A DNA stretch of 64,000 bases, taken from an uncultured Acetobacteraceae bacterium. GTDB lineage: Bacteria; Pseudomonadota; Alphaproteobacteria; Acetobacterales; Acetobacteraceae. The notes under the pieces are model-generated. The model was not told the origin of the DNA. It saw nothing but the letters and a program-made list of their open reading frames with translations, and ran no database searches. The position numbers and the translations under genes are program-made. This document shows, in pieces, positions 34,966 through 43,942 of this stretch. Position 1 is the first letter of the stretch, and each line of letters opens with the position of its first letter. The DNA is taken from NCBI GenBank assembly GCA_903895595.1, contig CAITUP010000095.1, forward strand, positions 1 to 64,000. Reading direction: 5' to 3'.

Positions 34966-36231
34966 ATGGACTCCGTGACTCCCAACCCGATCCTCGACCG
35001 ACCGCCCACCCCACCCGTCCGGCGGTCCCGGCTCGGGCGTGCGATCATGGTCGTGCTGTGTCTGCTGGTCGTGGCGGCCATGGCGGCCACGATCTGGCTG
35101 TGGCCCGCCCGCAAGGATGCGCCGCCCCGAAGCCGCGGGGCGGGCCAGACCGTGCCGGTGCTGGTCGCGACGGCGGAGCGGCGGGACATGCCGATCCTGC
35201 TCGACGGTCTGGGCACGGTGCAGGCGTTCAACAGCGTCACCATCAAAACCGTGGTGGATGGGCCGCTGATCGCGGTGAATTTCGCCGAAGGCCAGTTGGT
35301 CCACAAGGGCGATCTCCTGGCCCGCGTCGATTCACGGAGCTATCAGGCCGCCTACGATCAGGTCGTGGCAAAGAAGGCGCAGGACGAAGCGTTGTTGGCC
35401 AACGCCCGCGCCGATCTGGTGCGGTACCAGAAGCTGGTCAGCAACAACTATACCTCGGCGCAGCAGTCCGACACGCAGAAGGCGCTTGTGGCGCAGTACG
35501 AGGCGCAGGTGCGGCAGGATCAGGCGCAGATCGACGCCGCGCGTACCAACCTGGATTACACCTCCATCGTCTCGCCGCTGGATGGACGCACCGGAGTCCG
35601 GCAGGTCGACCAGGGCAATATCGTGCATGCCGGCGACGCGACCGGGCTGGTGGTGATCACGCAGTTGCAGCCGATTTTCGTGATGTTCACCTTGCCGCAG
35701 CAATCGCTTCCCGCCGTGGCCAAGGCTATGGCTGCCGGGCAGCCGACGGTGGTGGCGACACCCCAGGGCGGCAGCCGGTCCGCGGTGCTGGATACGGGCG
35801 TGTTGACCGTCCTCGATAATCAGGTCGATTCCACCACGGGCACGATCAAGCTGAAGGCGCAGTTCCCTAATCGCGACAGCAAGCTGTGGCCGGGCGGTTT
35901 TGTCGGTGTGCGGTTGCAGGTGGACACCCAGCCGAACGCGATTGTCGTGCCACCCGCTGCCGTTCAGCGCGGCCCGCGCGGTTCGTTCGTCTATGTCGTC
36001 GGCGAGGATGGCACCGCCACCCGTCAGGAAATCAAAACCGGCTACGAGGACGAACGCTTCGCCATTGTCGCCGATGGCCTGAAAGGCGGTGAGAAAGTCG
36101 TCACCGACGGCGCCTCCCGCCTGACCGACGGTGCCAAGGTGACAATCGCCGAACCCCCGTCGGACGCGCCGCCGCCGCGCCGGGAACGCCCGTCCGCCCC
36201 CGGTGCGCCGCGCCGACCCACCGGCGGATGA
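34966..36231 (+). CDS. RND efflux periplasmic adaptor (MdtA/AcrA family)
   Basis: A 421-residue membrane fusion protein. The N-terminal anchor helix (AIMVVLCLLVVAAMAATIWLW) is followed by a lipoyl half-motif (DGLGTVQAFNSVTIKTVVDG), a helical hairpin (residues about 120-190), the second lipoyl half (TSIVSPLDGRTGVRQVDQGN) and beta-barrel/membrane-proximal domains. The tail is Pro/Arg-rich. It links the inner-membrane pump to the outer channel. The stop overlaps the start of the first permease gene (ATGA). Confidence 0.9.
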   Translation: MDSVTPNPILDRPPTPPVRRSRLGRAIMVVLCLLVVAAMAATIWLWPARKDAPPRSRGAGQTVPVLVATAERRDMPILLDGLGTVQAFNSVTIKTVVDGPLIAVNFAEGQLVHKGDLLARVDSRSYQAAYDQVVAKKAQDEALLANARADLVRYQKLVSNNYTSAQQSDTQKALVAQYEAQVRQDQAQIDAARTNLDYTSIVSPLDGRTGVRQVDQGNIVHAGDATGLVVITQLQPIFVMFTLPQQSLPAVAKAMAAGQPTVVATPQGGSRSAVLDTGVLTVLDNQVDSTTGTIKLKAQFPNRDSKLWPGGFVGVRLQVDTQPNAIVVPPAAVQRGPRGSFVYVVGEDGTATRQEIKTGYEDERFAIVADGLKGGEKVVTDGASRLTDGAKVTIAEPPSDAPPPRRERPSAPGAPRRPTGG

Positions 36232-39200
36232 ATATTTCCGCGCCGTTCATCGCCCGTCCGATCGCCACGTGGCTGCTGGCGATCGCGATCCTGCTGGCCG
36301 GGGCGCTGGGATATAAAGCCCTGCCGGTATCGGCGCTGCCGGAGGTCGATTTTCCGACCATCCAGATCGTGACCCAACTGCCGGGCGCCTCGCCCGACAC
36401 CGTGGAAACCCTGATCACCGCGTCGCTGGAACGTCAGTTCGGGCAGATCCCCGGTCTGGTCACTATGACTTCCCAAAGCGCGGAGGGCACGAGCCAGATC
36501 ACGCTCCAGTTCAACCTGACGCGGTCGATGGATTCGGCGGCCGAGGATGTGCAGGCCGCGATCAACGCCGCTGCCGGGACTCTGCCGGTGACGCTGCCGT
36601 ACCCGCCCGTCTACGCGAAGGTGAATCCCGCCGACGCGCCCATTCTGACGCTGGCGCTGACGTCGGACTCCGTGCCCGTCGATGTCGTCAGCGACGCCGC
36701 CGACACGCTGTTGCAGCCGAAACTGTCCGAAATCGACGGCGTCGGCCGCGTCACCGTTCAGGGCGGGATGCGCCCGGCCGTGCGCGTGCGCGTCGATCCC
36801 GCCAGGCTGGCCGCCTACGGCCTGGGGATGGAGGACGTCCGCACCGCCGTCGCCGCCGCCAACGTCAACGGAGCCAAGGGTGGGTTCGACGGTTCGCGCT
36901 TGAGTTTCGCCATCGGCGCCAACGACCAGCTCACCGATCCCGCCGCCTACCGGAACCTGACCATCGCGTGGCGCAACGGCGCGGCGGTGAAGCTGTCGGC
37001 GGTGGGCGATGTCGTCGCCGGCGTGGAAAACGCCCGCGTTTCCGCCAAGTACGACGGCATCCAGGCGGTCGTACTCGATATCCAGCGCCAGCCCGGCGCC
37101 AACATCGTCGGCACGGTGGAGCGGATCAAACAAGCACTGCCGCGCTTGAAACAAGGCATGCCGACCGGCGTGGAACTGACGATCGTGACCGACCGGACCG
37201 AGACCATTCGCGCTTCCGTGCTGGACGTGCAGTTCACCTTGGGTCTGTCGGTGGTGCTGGTCGTCGCGGTGATCTTCGTCTTCCTGCGCTCCCCCCGCGC
37301 CACCTTCATACCGGCCGTCGCGCTGCCGCTGTCGCTGATCGGCACGTTCGGCGTGATGCAGTTGCTGGGTTTCGGTTTGGACAACCTGTCGCTGATGGCC
37401 TTGACCATCGCCAGCGGGTTCGTGGTCGACGACGCCATCGTTATGATCGAGAACGTCGTGCGCTATATCGAGCAAGGCGTGAAGCCGCTGGAAGCCGCCT
37501 ATCGCGGCGCGGCGCAGATCGGTTTCACCATCGTGTCGCTGACCGTCTCGCTGATCGCGGTGTTTATTCCCTTGTTGTTCATGACCGGCGTGGTCGGGCG
37601 CTTGTTCAAGGAATTCTCGGTCACACTGTCGGTCGCGGTGATCGTGTCGGCTGTCGTGTCGCTGACCCTGACTCCGATGATGTGCGGCCGTCTGCTGCGG
37701 CCGGCGGCGGAGGAAAAAGCCGGCCGGATCGGACGGTGGAGCGAAGCCGGGTTCGACGCGATGTTGAACGGCTACCGCCACAGCCTCGGCTGGGCCTTCC
37801 GCCACCAGACCTTCGTCCTGTTGGTCGGTGTAGCCACGCTGGTGGGGACCATTGGCCTCTACATCGTCGTGCCGAAAGGCTTCCTGCCGACCCAGGATAC
37901 CGGCGTGCTGCTGGCGGTGACCGAGGGTTCGGAAAGCGTCTCCATCCCGCATTTGATCGATCTGCAAACCCGGATGGCGGAGATCGTGCGCCGCGACCCC
38001 GCCGTGACGGGCGTGGTGTCGTTCGTCGGGGCCGGCACCATCAACGCCACGCCCAATACCGGCCGCCTGACCATCGCTTTGCGCCCGGTCAGCGAACGCG
38101 ATCCGGCATCCGTGGTGATCGCGCGCATGGCAAAAGCGGTTGCCGATGTGCCCGGCCTGACCGCCTATTTCCAATCCGTCCAGGATATCCAGATCGGCGC
38201 TCGTATTAGCCGAGCGCAGTACCAGTACACGTTGGTGGATATGGACGCGGAGGAATTGGCGACCTGGGTGCCGCGTCTGCTGGCGCGCTTGGCCGGCGTG
38301 CCGGAACTGCGGAATGTGGCGTCGGATCAAGCCGAAAACGGGTTTCGGCGGTTCGTCGACGTCGATCGCGACGCGGCCATGCGGCTCGGCGTGACAATGC
38401 AGTCGATCCAGGACACGCTCTACGATGCGTTCGGCCAAAGGCAGATCTCCACCATTTTCGGCCAGGCCAACCAGTATCGCGTGGTGCTGGAGGCCGATCC
38501 GGCCTGGCAGGAAAACCCCGATACGCTGAACCTGCTGCGCGTGCCCGGCGCCGGCAACGCGCAAATCCCGCTGTCCGCCATCGCCAAGTTCCGCAAAACG
38601 ACCGCGCCGCTGATCGTCACCCATCAGGAGCAGTTTCCCGCTGCCACGCTCAGCTTCGACCTCGCACAAGGGTATTCCCTGGGTCACGCGGTGGCGACCA
38701 TCGCCCAGGCCGAGAAGGATATCGGCATGCCGGAGACCATCGGCGGCACCTTCGCCGGCGACGCGGCGGAGTTTCAGCGATCGCTCGCGGCCGAACCTTG
38801 GCTGATCCTGGCGGCTTTGGTGGTGATCTACATCGTGTTGGGCGTGCTGTACGAGAGCTGGATCCACCCGATCACTATTCTGTCCACGCTGCCGTCGGCC
38901 GGAATCGGCGCGCTGTTGGCGCTGATGGTCTGCGGCATCGATCTGTCGCTGGTGGCTCTGGTGGGGATCGTCCTGCTGATGGGCATCGTGAAGAAAAACG
39001 CCATCATGATGGTCGATTTCGCGCTGGAGGCCGAACGTGTCCACGGCCGCTCGCCGGAGGACGCGATGTGGGAAGCCTGCCTGCTCCGCTTCCGTCCGAT
39101 CATGATGACCACCATGGCCGCGCTGCTGGGCGCGGTGCCGCTGGTCATAGGTCATGGCGCGGGATCGGAGCTCCGCAGCCCGCTGGGGATCACAATCATA

Positions 39201-39317
39201 GGAGGGCTGCTGCTTTCGCAGTTTTTGACATTATACACGACGCCTATCGTCTATCTTGCGTTCGAGCGTTTGCGCTTCGGCGGCACCGGAGCACGTGAAC
39301 CGGCCGTGGCGGAATAG
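36228..39317 (+). CDS. RND multidrug efflux permease, MdtB/MdtC-like (first)
   Basis: A 1029-residue inner-membrane RND pump of the HAE1 class. It starts MNISAPFIARPIATWLLAIA, and the proton-relay aspartates are seen in TM4 (SGFVVDDAIVMIENVVRYIE) and the lysine in TM10 (MGIVKKNAIMMVDFALEAE). Two large periplasmic loops are present at the usual places. It probably combines with the second permease to form a heterotrimer as in MdtABC/MuxABC, exporting drugs, bile salts or detergents. No local regulator gene is seen. Confidence 0.91.
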   Translation: MNISAPFIARPIATWLLAIAILLAGALGYKALPVSALPEVDFPTIQIVTQLPGASPDTVETLITASLERQFGQIPGLVTMTSQSAEGTSQITLQFNLTRSMDSAAEDVQAAINAAAGTLPVTLPYPPVYAKVNPADAPILTLALTSDSVPVDVVSDAADTLLQPKLSEIDGVGRVTVQGGMRPAVRVRVDPARLAAYGLGMEDVRTAVAAANVNGAKGGFDGSRLSFAIGANDQLTDPAAYRNLTIAWRNGAAVKLSAVGDVVAGVENARVSAKYDGIQAVVLDIQRQPGANIVGTVERIKQALPRLKQGMPTGVELTIVTDRTETIRASVLDVQFTLGLSVVLVVAVIFVFLRSPRATFIPAVALPLSLIGTFGVMQLLGFGLDNLSLMALTIASGFVVDDAIVMIENVVRYIEQGVKPLEAAYRGAAQIGFTIVSLTVSLIAVFIPLLFMTGVVGRLFKEFSVTLSVAVIVSAVVSLTLTPMMCGRLLRPAAEEKAGRIGRWSEAGFDAMLNGYRHSLGWAFRHQTFVLLVGVATLVGTIGLYIVVPKGFLPTQDTGVLLAVTEGSESVSIPHLIDLQTRMAEIVRRDPAVTGVVSFVGAGTINATPNTGRLTIALRPVSERDPASVVIARMAKAVADVPGLTAYFQSVQDIQIGARISRAQYQYTLVDMDAEELATWVPRLLARLAGVPELRNVASDQAENGFRRFVDVDRDAAMRLGVTMQSIQDTLYDAFGQRQISTIFGQANQYRVVLEADPAWQENPDTLNLLRVPGAGNAQIPLSAIAKFRKTTAPLIVTHQEQFPAATLSFDLAQGYSLGHAVATIAQAEKDIGMPETIGGTFAGDAAEFQRSLAAEPWLILAALVVIYIVLGVLYESWIHPITILSTLPSAGIGALLALMVCGIDLSLVALVGIVLLMGIVKKNAIMMVDFALEAERVHGRSPEDAMWEACLLRFRPIMMTTMAALLGAVPLVIGHGAGSELRSPLGITIIGGLLLSQFLTLYTTPIVYLAFERLRFGGTGAREPAVAE

Positions 39318-39355
39318 GACAGTTCGCCGGCGCGGCAAGTGAAGGAGTGTTCAAG

Positions 39356-39736
39356 ATGCGCCTCGCGGGAGCGGTGCTACTGTTGTATCTACTGATTGTT
39401 GGAACGGGATATGCGCTGACCAAGGGCTGGATCGAATGGCCGCCGTTGCCGGGTGTGCAATACGCGCCGGCACCGCCGTTCGACGAGGCGAAATTCATGA
39501 ATGGGGTGAAACAGATCGGTGTGCTCGCCGGGCTGGTGGTCGAGGGCAGGGCGGTGACCGATATCCGCATCCAGGGCACCGCCTACAATCCTGCGTCGCG
39601 CACGATGCAGGTCTGGATGTCGGCCAATGCGCGCGGCGTCTATTCCGTGTTCCTGGCGGACTGTCGCGTCGCCGACGCCGGCGGTTGGTTCTGCGCGCGT
39701 CCGGTCGATGCCGGCGGAGTCATACGCCTCAACTGA
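39356..39736 (+). CDS. Small exported protein inside the RND operon
   Basis: A 126-residue protein that starts with one hydrophobic helix (AGAVLLLYLLIVGTGYALT), either a signal anchor or uncleaved signal. The periplasmic part contains the two cysteines of FLADCRVADAGGWFCARPVD, which could form a disulfide. AGGAG precedes ATG 39356 by 9 bases. No family recognised. It lies 38 bases after one permease gene and 30 before the other, so it is co-expressed and may be an accessory subunit of the pump. Confidence 0.65.
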   Translation: MRLAGAVLLLYLLIVGTGYALTKGWIEWPPLPGVQYAPAPPFDEAKFMNGVKQIGVLAGLVVEGRAVTDIRIQGTAYNPASRTMQVWMSANARGVYSVFLADCRVADAGGWFCARPVDAGGVIRLN

Positions 39737-39766
39737 AAGCCCTGTCACGATGCCCCGCACCGCCGC

Positions 39767-42700
39767 ATGAACGTCTCCGCCCCCTTCATCGCTCGGCCCG
39801 TCGCGACCATGCTGTTGGCGATCGGGCTGTTCCTGTCGGGGGTGGTGGCGTACCGGTTTCTGCCGGTGGCGGCGCTGCCTTCGGTGGATGTGCCGTTTAT
39901 CGTGGTCATCGCCGCGCGGCCGGGCGCGGACCCGGAGACCATGGCGAACTCCGTCGCCGCGCCGCTGGAACGGCGGTTGGGCGAAATCGCGGGGGTGACG
40001 GAAATTACTTCTGTCTCCTCGATCGGCAATACCTCGGTCGTGCTGCAATTCGATATCGGGCGCGACATCGCCGGTGCCGCGCACGACGTGCAGGCCGCGA
40101 TCAACGCCGCCACCACCGATCTGCCGTCGGACCTGCCGATCCGCCCGTTCTATCGCAAGTTCAACCCCGCCGACGCGCCGATCCTCACCATTGCGCTGTC
40201 GTCGTCCCGCCTGAGTAGCGCGCAAATCTACGACGCCGCCGACACCGTCCTGGCCCAGCGTCTGTCGCAGGTGGAGGGGGTGGCGCAGGTCACGGTCAAT
40301 GGAGCGGAGAAACCGGCGGTGCGGGTCGCTTTGTCGCCCGAACGGCTGGCCGCGGCCGGGGTGGCCAGCCAGGACGTGTACACCGCCATCCGAACCGCCA
40401 ACACCATTGGCGCGCTGGGCGCGTTTCAGGGTTCCGAACGGACGGAAACGATCGGACTGAACAACCAGATATCCCAGGCCAGCGAATATCGGCCGCTGAT
40501 TCTGAAGACGTCGAAGGGCGCGACCATGCGCCTGTCCGACGTTGCGTCGGTGACCAACGGCGTCGCAAATGTGCGGCTGGCGGCATGGAGCGGCAAACAG
40601 CCCGCCATTCTGCTGACTATCACCAAATCGGCTGGCGCCAACGTCATCGAAACAGTGGACCGTATCGACGATCTGTTGCCGCGGCTGATGCGCTGGCTGC
40701 CGAACGACATCGATGTGACCGTCATCAGCGACCGCACCGCGACCATTCGCGCCAGCGTGAACGATGTGCAGTGGACGCTGATGCTCACCATCGGGTTGGT
40801 GTTGCTGGTCGTGCTGCTGTTCATGCGCCGCATGGTCCCGACGATCGCCGCGGCGGTGACGGTGCCGTTGTCGCTGAGCGGAACCCTGGCCGCGATGTGG
40901 GCAATGGGTTACGCGATCGATAATTTCTCCCTGATGGCGCTGACGATCTCGGTCGGGTTCGTGGTGGACGATGCCATCGTGATGATCGAGAATATCGTTC
41001 GTCATATGGAACAGGGCCAGCCGCCGCTGCGCGCGGCAATCAACGGGGCACGCCAGATCGGCTTCACGGTCATGTCCATCAGCATTTCGCTGATCGCGGT
41101 TTTCATCCCGCTGATCTTCCTGGGCGGTATCGCCGGCCGCCTGTTCCACGAATTCGCGATGACGATGACCATGGCGATAGCGGTCTCGGCCGTCGTGTCG
41201 CTGACGCTGACCCCGATGATCTGCGGCCGCTTCATGCGGCCGGAGGCCGAGGATACTCCGCCCAACCGGTTCTGGCGTTTTATCGATGCGATACTTTCCG
41301 CGACTCAACGCGGCTACGCCCGCACGCTCGGCTGGGCGTTGGGGCACTCGGTCTTCATGCTTTTGATCCTGGCGCTGAGCGTGGTCTTGATGGTGCGGCT
41401 GTGGACCGTCGTCCCGGGTGCTTTCATGCCGCTGCAGGACACCGGCCTGCTGGTGGGATCGACCCTGGCCGATCCCGATGTCTCCTTCCAAGCAATGGAG
41501 GACCGGCAGCGGGCGGTGGTGGATGTGTTGCTGGCCGACCCGGCGGTGGCCAGCGTGGCGTCAACGGTGGGGGTTTCGCAGGGCTGGAGTTCTCTGAATC
41601 GCGGCAATTTGACCGTGAACCTGAAGCCGTTGAAGGAACGCGGCGTGTCGTCGGAAGATGTGATCGCGCGCCTGCGTCCCACTTTGATGAAAATGAACGG
41701 CATGCAGACCTTCCTGTTCTCGGCGCAGGACTTGCGGACAGGCGGGCGTCAGGGCGGCTCGCAGTTCCAGTATGCGATGGTGTCGCCGGACCTGACATTG
41801 TTACGCCTGTGGGCTGGGCGGCTGACCGAAAAATTGCAGCAATCGCCATTGCTGGCGGATGTCACGTCGGATCAGGACCGAGCGGGACCGCAGATCGATA
41901 TCGCGATCGATAGGGAAGCGGCTTCGCGCATGGGGGTCAGCACCGTGGCGATCGACAACGCCTTGAACAACGCATACGCGCAACGACAGGTTTCCACGAT
42001 CTATGCGTCGCGGAACCAATACAAAGTCGTGCTGGAGGTCGATCCTGCCCTTCAGGCCGATCCATCGTTGTTAAACCGTCTCTACGTCGGTTCCGTCACC
42101 GGTGCCCAGGTCCCACTTTCCGCTGTCGCTCGGTTTGTTTCCGGAACGGCTGCGCTGGCGGTGCGGCATCAGGGCCAATACCCAGCCGCGACATTGAGTT
42201 TCAACCTCGCACCCGGCGTCGCACAGGCGGACGCGCAAGCCGAAGCCGAGAAAATCGCCGCCCAACTGGGCATGCCGGACACCGTGCGCGGGGAATTCGC
42301 CGGCAATGCCCAACTGATGCAGAAATCCATGGGCACGTTGCCGCTGCTGATGGTGGCGGCGGTGTTGTCGATTTATATCGTTTTGGGCGTGCTGTACGAA
42401 AGCCTGCTGCATCCCGTGACAATCATCGTATCGACCATTCCGCCTGCCGCCTTGGGCGCCTTGTTGGCGCTTTGGGTCACCGGCACCGACCTGTCCGTGA
42501 TCGCCGTCGTCGGAATTCTGCTGCTGCTCGGCATCATGAAAAAGAACGCCATCATGATGATCGATTTTGCGTTGGAGGCGGAGCGCGAACACGGCATGTC
42601 CCCATACGAGGCGATTCATGCCGCCTGCCTCGCCCGCTTCCGTCCCATCATGATGACGACGCTGGCGGCCTTGTTCGGCGCGCTGCCGCTGGCCTTCGCG

Positions 42701-42883
42701 TTCGGCACGGGCGCGGAACTGCGCCGCCCGCTGGGGATTTCCATCGTGGGCGGCTTGTTGGTATCGCAACTGCTGACATTGTACACCACGCCGGTCGTCT
42801 ATCTCGCACTGGAACGTTTGGTCGGCAGCCGCAAGGCGATCGGCGGGCCGAAGCATGCCGGAGTCACGGTGCCGGCGGAGTAG
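39767..42883 (+). CDS. RND multidrug efflux permease, MdtC/MdtB-like (second)
   Basis: A 1038-residue RND permease parallel to the first, starting MNVSAPFIARPVATMLLAIG. TM4 carries SVGFVVDDAIVMIENIVRHM and TM10 LLGIMKKNAIMMIDFALEAE, so the proton-relay residues are complete. It diverges clearly from the first permease over the periplasmic loops, as do MdtB and MdtC. The start codon overlaps the stop of a 6-codon ORF (39750-39770), which may be chance. Its last 20 bases overlap the opposite-strand protease pseudogene. Confidence 0.91.
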   Translation: MNVSAPFIARPVATMLLAIGLFLSGVVAYRFLPVAALPSVDVPFIVVIAARPGADPETMANSVAAPLERRLGEIAGVTEITSVSSIGNTSVVLQFDIGRDIAGAAHDVQAAINAATTDLPSDLPIRPFYRKFNPADAPILTIALSSSRLSSAQIYDAADTVLAQRLSQVEGVAQVTVNGAEKPAVRVALSPERLAAAGVASQDVYTAIRTANTIGALGAFQGSERTETIGLNNQISQASEYRPLILKTSKGATMRLSDVASVTNGVANVRLAAWSGKQPAILLTITKSAGANVIETVDRIDDLLPRLMRWLPNDIDVTVISDRTATIRASVNDVQWTLMLTIGLVLLVVLLFMRRMVPTIAAAVTVPLSLSGTLAAMWAMGYAIDNFSLMALTISVGFVVDDAIVMIENIVRHMEQGQPPLRAAINGARQIGFTVMSISISLIAVFIPLIFLGGIAGRLFHEFAMTMTMAIAVSAVVSLTLTPMICGRFMRPEAEDTPPNRFWRFIDAILSATQRGYARTLGWALGHSVFMLLILALSVVLMVRLWTVVPGAFMPLQDTGLLVGSTLADPDVSFQAMEDRQRAVVDVLLADPAVASVASTVGVSQGWSSLNRGNLTVNLKPLKERGVSSEDVIARLRPTLMKMNGMQTFLFSAQDLRTGGRQGGSQFQYAMVSPDLTLLRLWAGRLTEKLQQSPLLADVTSDQDRAGPQIDIAIDREAASRMGVSTVAIDNALNNAYAQRQVSTIYASRNQYKVVLEVDPALQADPSLLNRLYVGSVTGAQVPLSAVARFVSGTAALAVRHQGQYPAATLSFNLAPGVAQADAQAEAEKIAAQLGMPDTVRGEFAGNAQLMQKSMGTLPLLMVAAVLSIYIVLGVLYESLLHPVTIIVSTIPPAALGALLALWVTGTDLSVIAVVGILLLLGIMKKNAIMMIDFALEAEREHGMSPYEAIHAACLARFRPIMMTTLAALFGALPLAFAFGTGAELRRPLGISIVGGLLVSQLLTLYTTPVVYLALERLVGSRKAIGGPKHAGVTVPAE

Positions 42884-43927
42884 CTTGCGGAAGCTCCACG
42901 AACATTTGCCGTGTCGCGTACCACAGCCAAACATGCCGCGTGCGGAACTAATCCATCCCCAGCACCATATCGATCGAATCGAAGAACAGCTCCCAGACCA
43001 GAATCGTGGGGTACTGCAACCGTTCCGTGCCGACGCGCATTTCTCTGACCGTGTGCCAGTGGGCGGCGGTGTCTCGTCCGTCCACCCAGGGCTATCGCAT
43101 ATGATTTTTGGCGTCCCCGCTCGTCATGGTCGGGTCAGGCCCGACCATGACGGAAAGTGTCGGAAATCCGCCATATGCGATCCCCCTGTCCGTCCACGCC
43201 CTTCGTGTTGACAGATCGGTCGTGCGCCATGGTGGCCGGTGCGATCCCGATACTCGCGGCGGCGCCGGTCTTCAATTTTGTGGCGCCAGCTCCCAAATCA
43301 AAGACCGCCCGGAACGACTGGCCGTCGATCTCGACCGAGACCGCAAGATGGTTCTTACCGCGCTGGCTCAATGGGAGCCGAAAATGCGCCATCCGCCACG
43401 GGACGAAATCGCCATCGCATCGTTGCACCGACCGCAGCAGATTCCGGCCATGGGGCATATCCAGCGCCACATCGAAGACCGACAGTAAATCCGCGCCCAA
43501 CAGCCCGGCGACCCTCGGGGTTTCCGCGTACCGGTGGGGCAGAGAACCTGTGGGAAACTGCGGTCCAAACACTGGGAATTCCCGAATTCGATCGACCGTA
43601 TCGCGACATTGCTGGTGATGCCCGCCGCTCCGCCCTCGCCTTTCAGGATGGTCTTGTGACGGTCGTCGGACCGAAGATGCAGCCGCCGGACGGCATCCGG
43701 TGTGATCGCGGCGCTCTGAGCGCCCGTAGCGATCCGCATTTATACGGGAATACGTTCCCGCGTGACCGGTACCAGCGCCGCCTTGTCCACAGACGAACCG
43801 GCACGGTCGCTTCCAGCCGCTGTTCGCAGGCGGAATCGGTCCGGTGGGCCTCCCGCGGTTCGGCGCAGATCGTCAGCGCAACGATGCGGAATCCGTTACG
43901 AAAAAGGCCCGTTATGCGACTGCTCAA
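42864..43927 (-). pseudogene. Aspartyl-protease-family protein, multiply broken
   Basis: Remains of a two-domain retropepsin-like aspartyl protease. Pieces lie in different minus-strand frames: a possible TTG start and TVPVRL (from 43927), then MRIATGAQSAAITPDAVRRL (around 43739), then VAGLLGADLLSVFDVALDMPHG and AVFDLGAGATKL with RSVNTKGVDG (43572 to about 43185). After a roughly 88-bp palindromic insertion comes a third frame with LQYPTILVWELFFDSIDMVL, an in-frame TAG at 42948, and the tail FRTRHVWLWYATRQMFVELP to a stop at 42864. In the second domain the usual FDxGA motif reads FDLGA. Two frameshifts, one insertion and one nonsense codon show it is dead. It follows the GH15 gene by 15 bases. 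Confidence 0.8.
43094..43181. repeat. REP-like palindromic element inserted in the protease pseudogene
   Basis: Outer inverted repeats ATCGCATATG (43094-43103) and CATATGCGAT (43172-43181) enclose a perfect 13-bp hairpin, CGTCATGGTCGGG / CCCGACCATGACG (43122-43134, 43140-43152) with loop TCAGG. The central hairpin has the form of REP-like sequences that are scattered through alphaproteobacterial genomes. It interrupts the coding sequence just after the conserved GVDG of the protease, which marks it as an insertion. Confidence 0.7.
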
Positions 43928-43942
43928 AGCAAGGTTCTCTGC

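Noticed and set aside
36042-39155. A 1037-codon open frame on the minus strand, opposite the first RND permease
   Set aside because: It lies antisense to a clear 1029-residue pump and its translation is rich in Arg, His, Gln and Asp with no domain. It is a product of GC-rich third positions.
39750-39770. A 6-codon ORF (MPRTAA) overlapping the start of the second RND permease
   Set aside because: No ribosome site is visible; it could be a leader peptide but is more likely chance.
39389-41491. A 700-codon minus-strand frame opposite the second RND permease
   Set aside because: Same low-complexity antisense composition; the plus-strand permease has complete motifs.
43157-43618. A plus-strand 153-codon frame in the gap before the GH15 gene
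   Set aside because: No family likeness or ribosome site. The minus strand of the same region clearly encodes fragments of an aspartyl protease.
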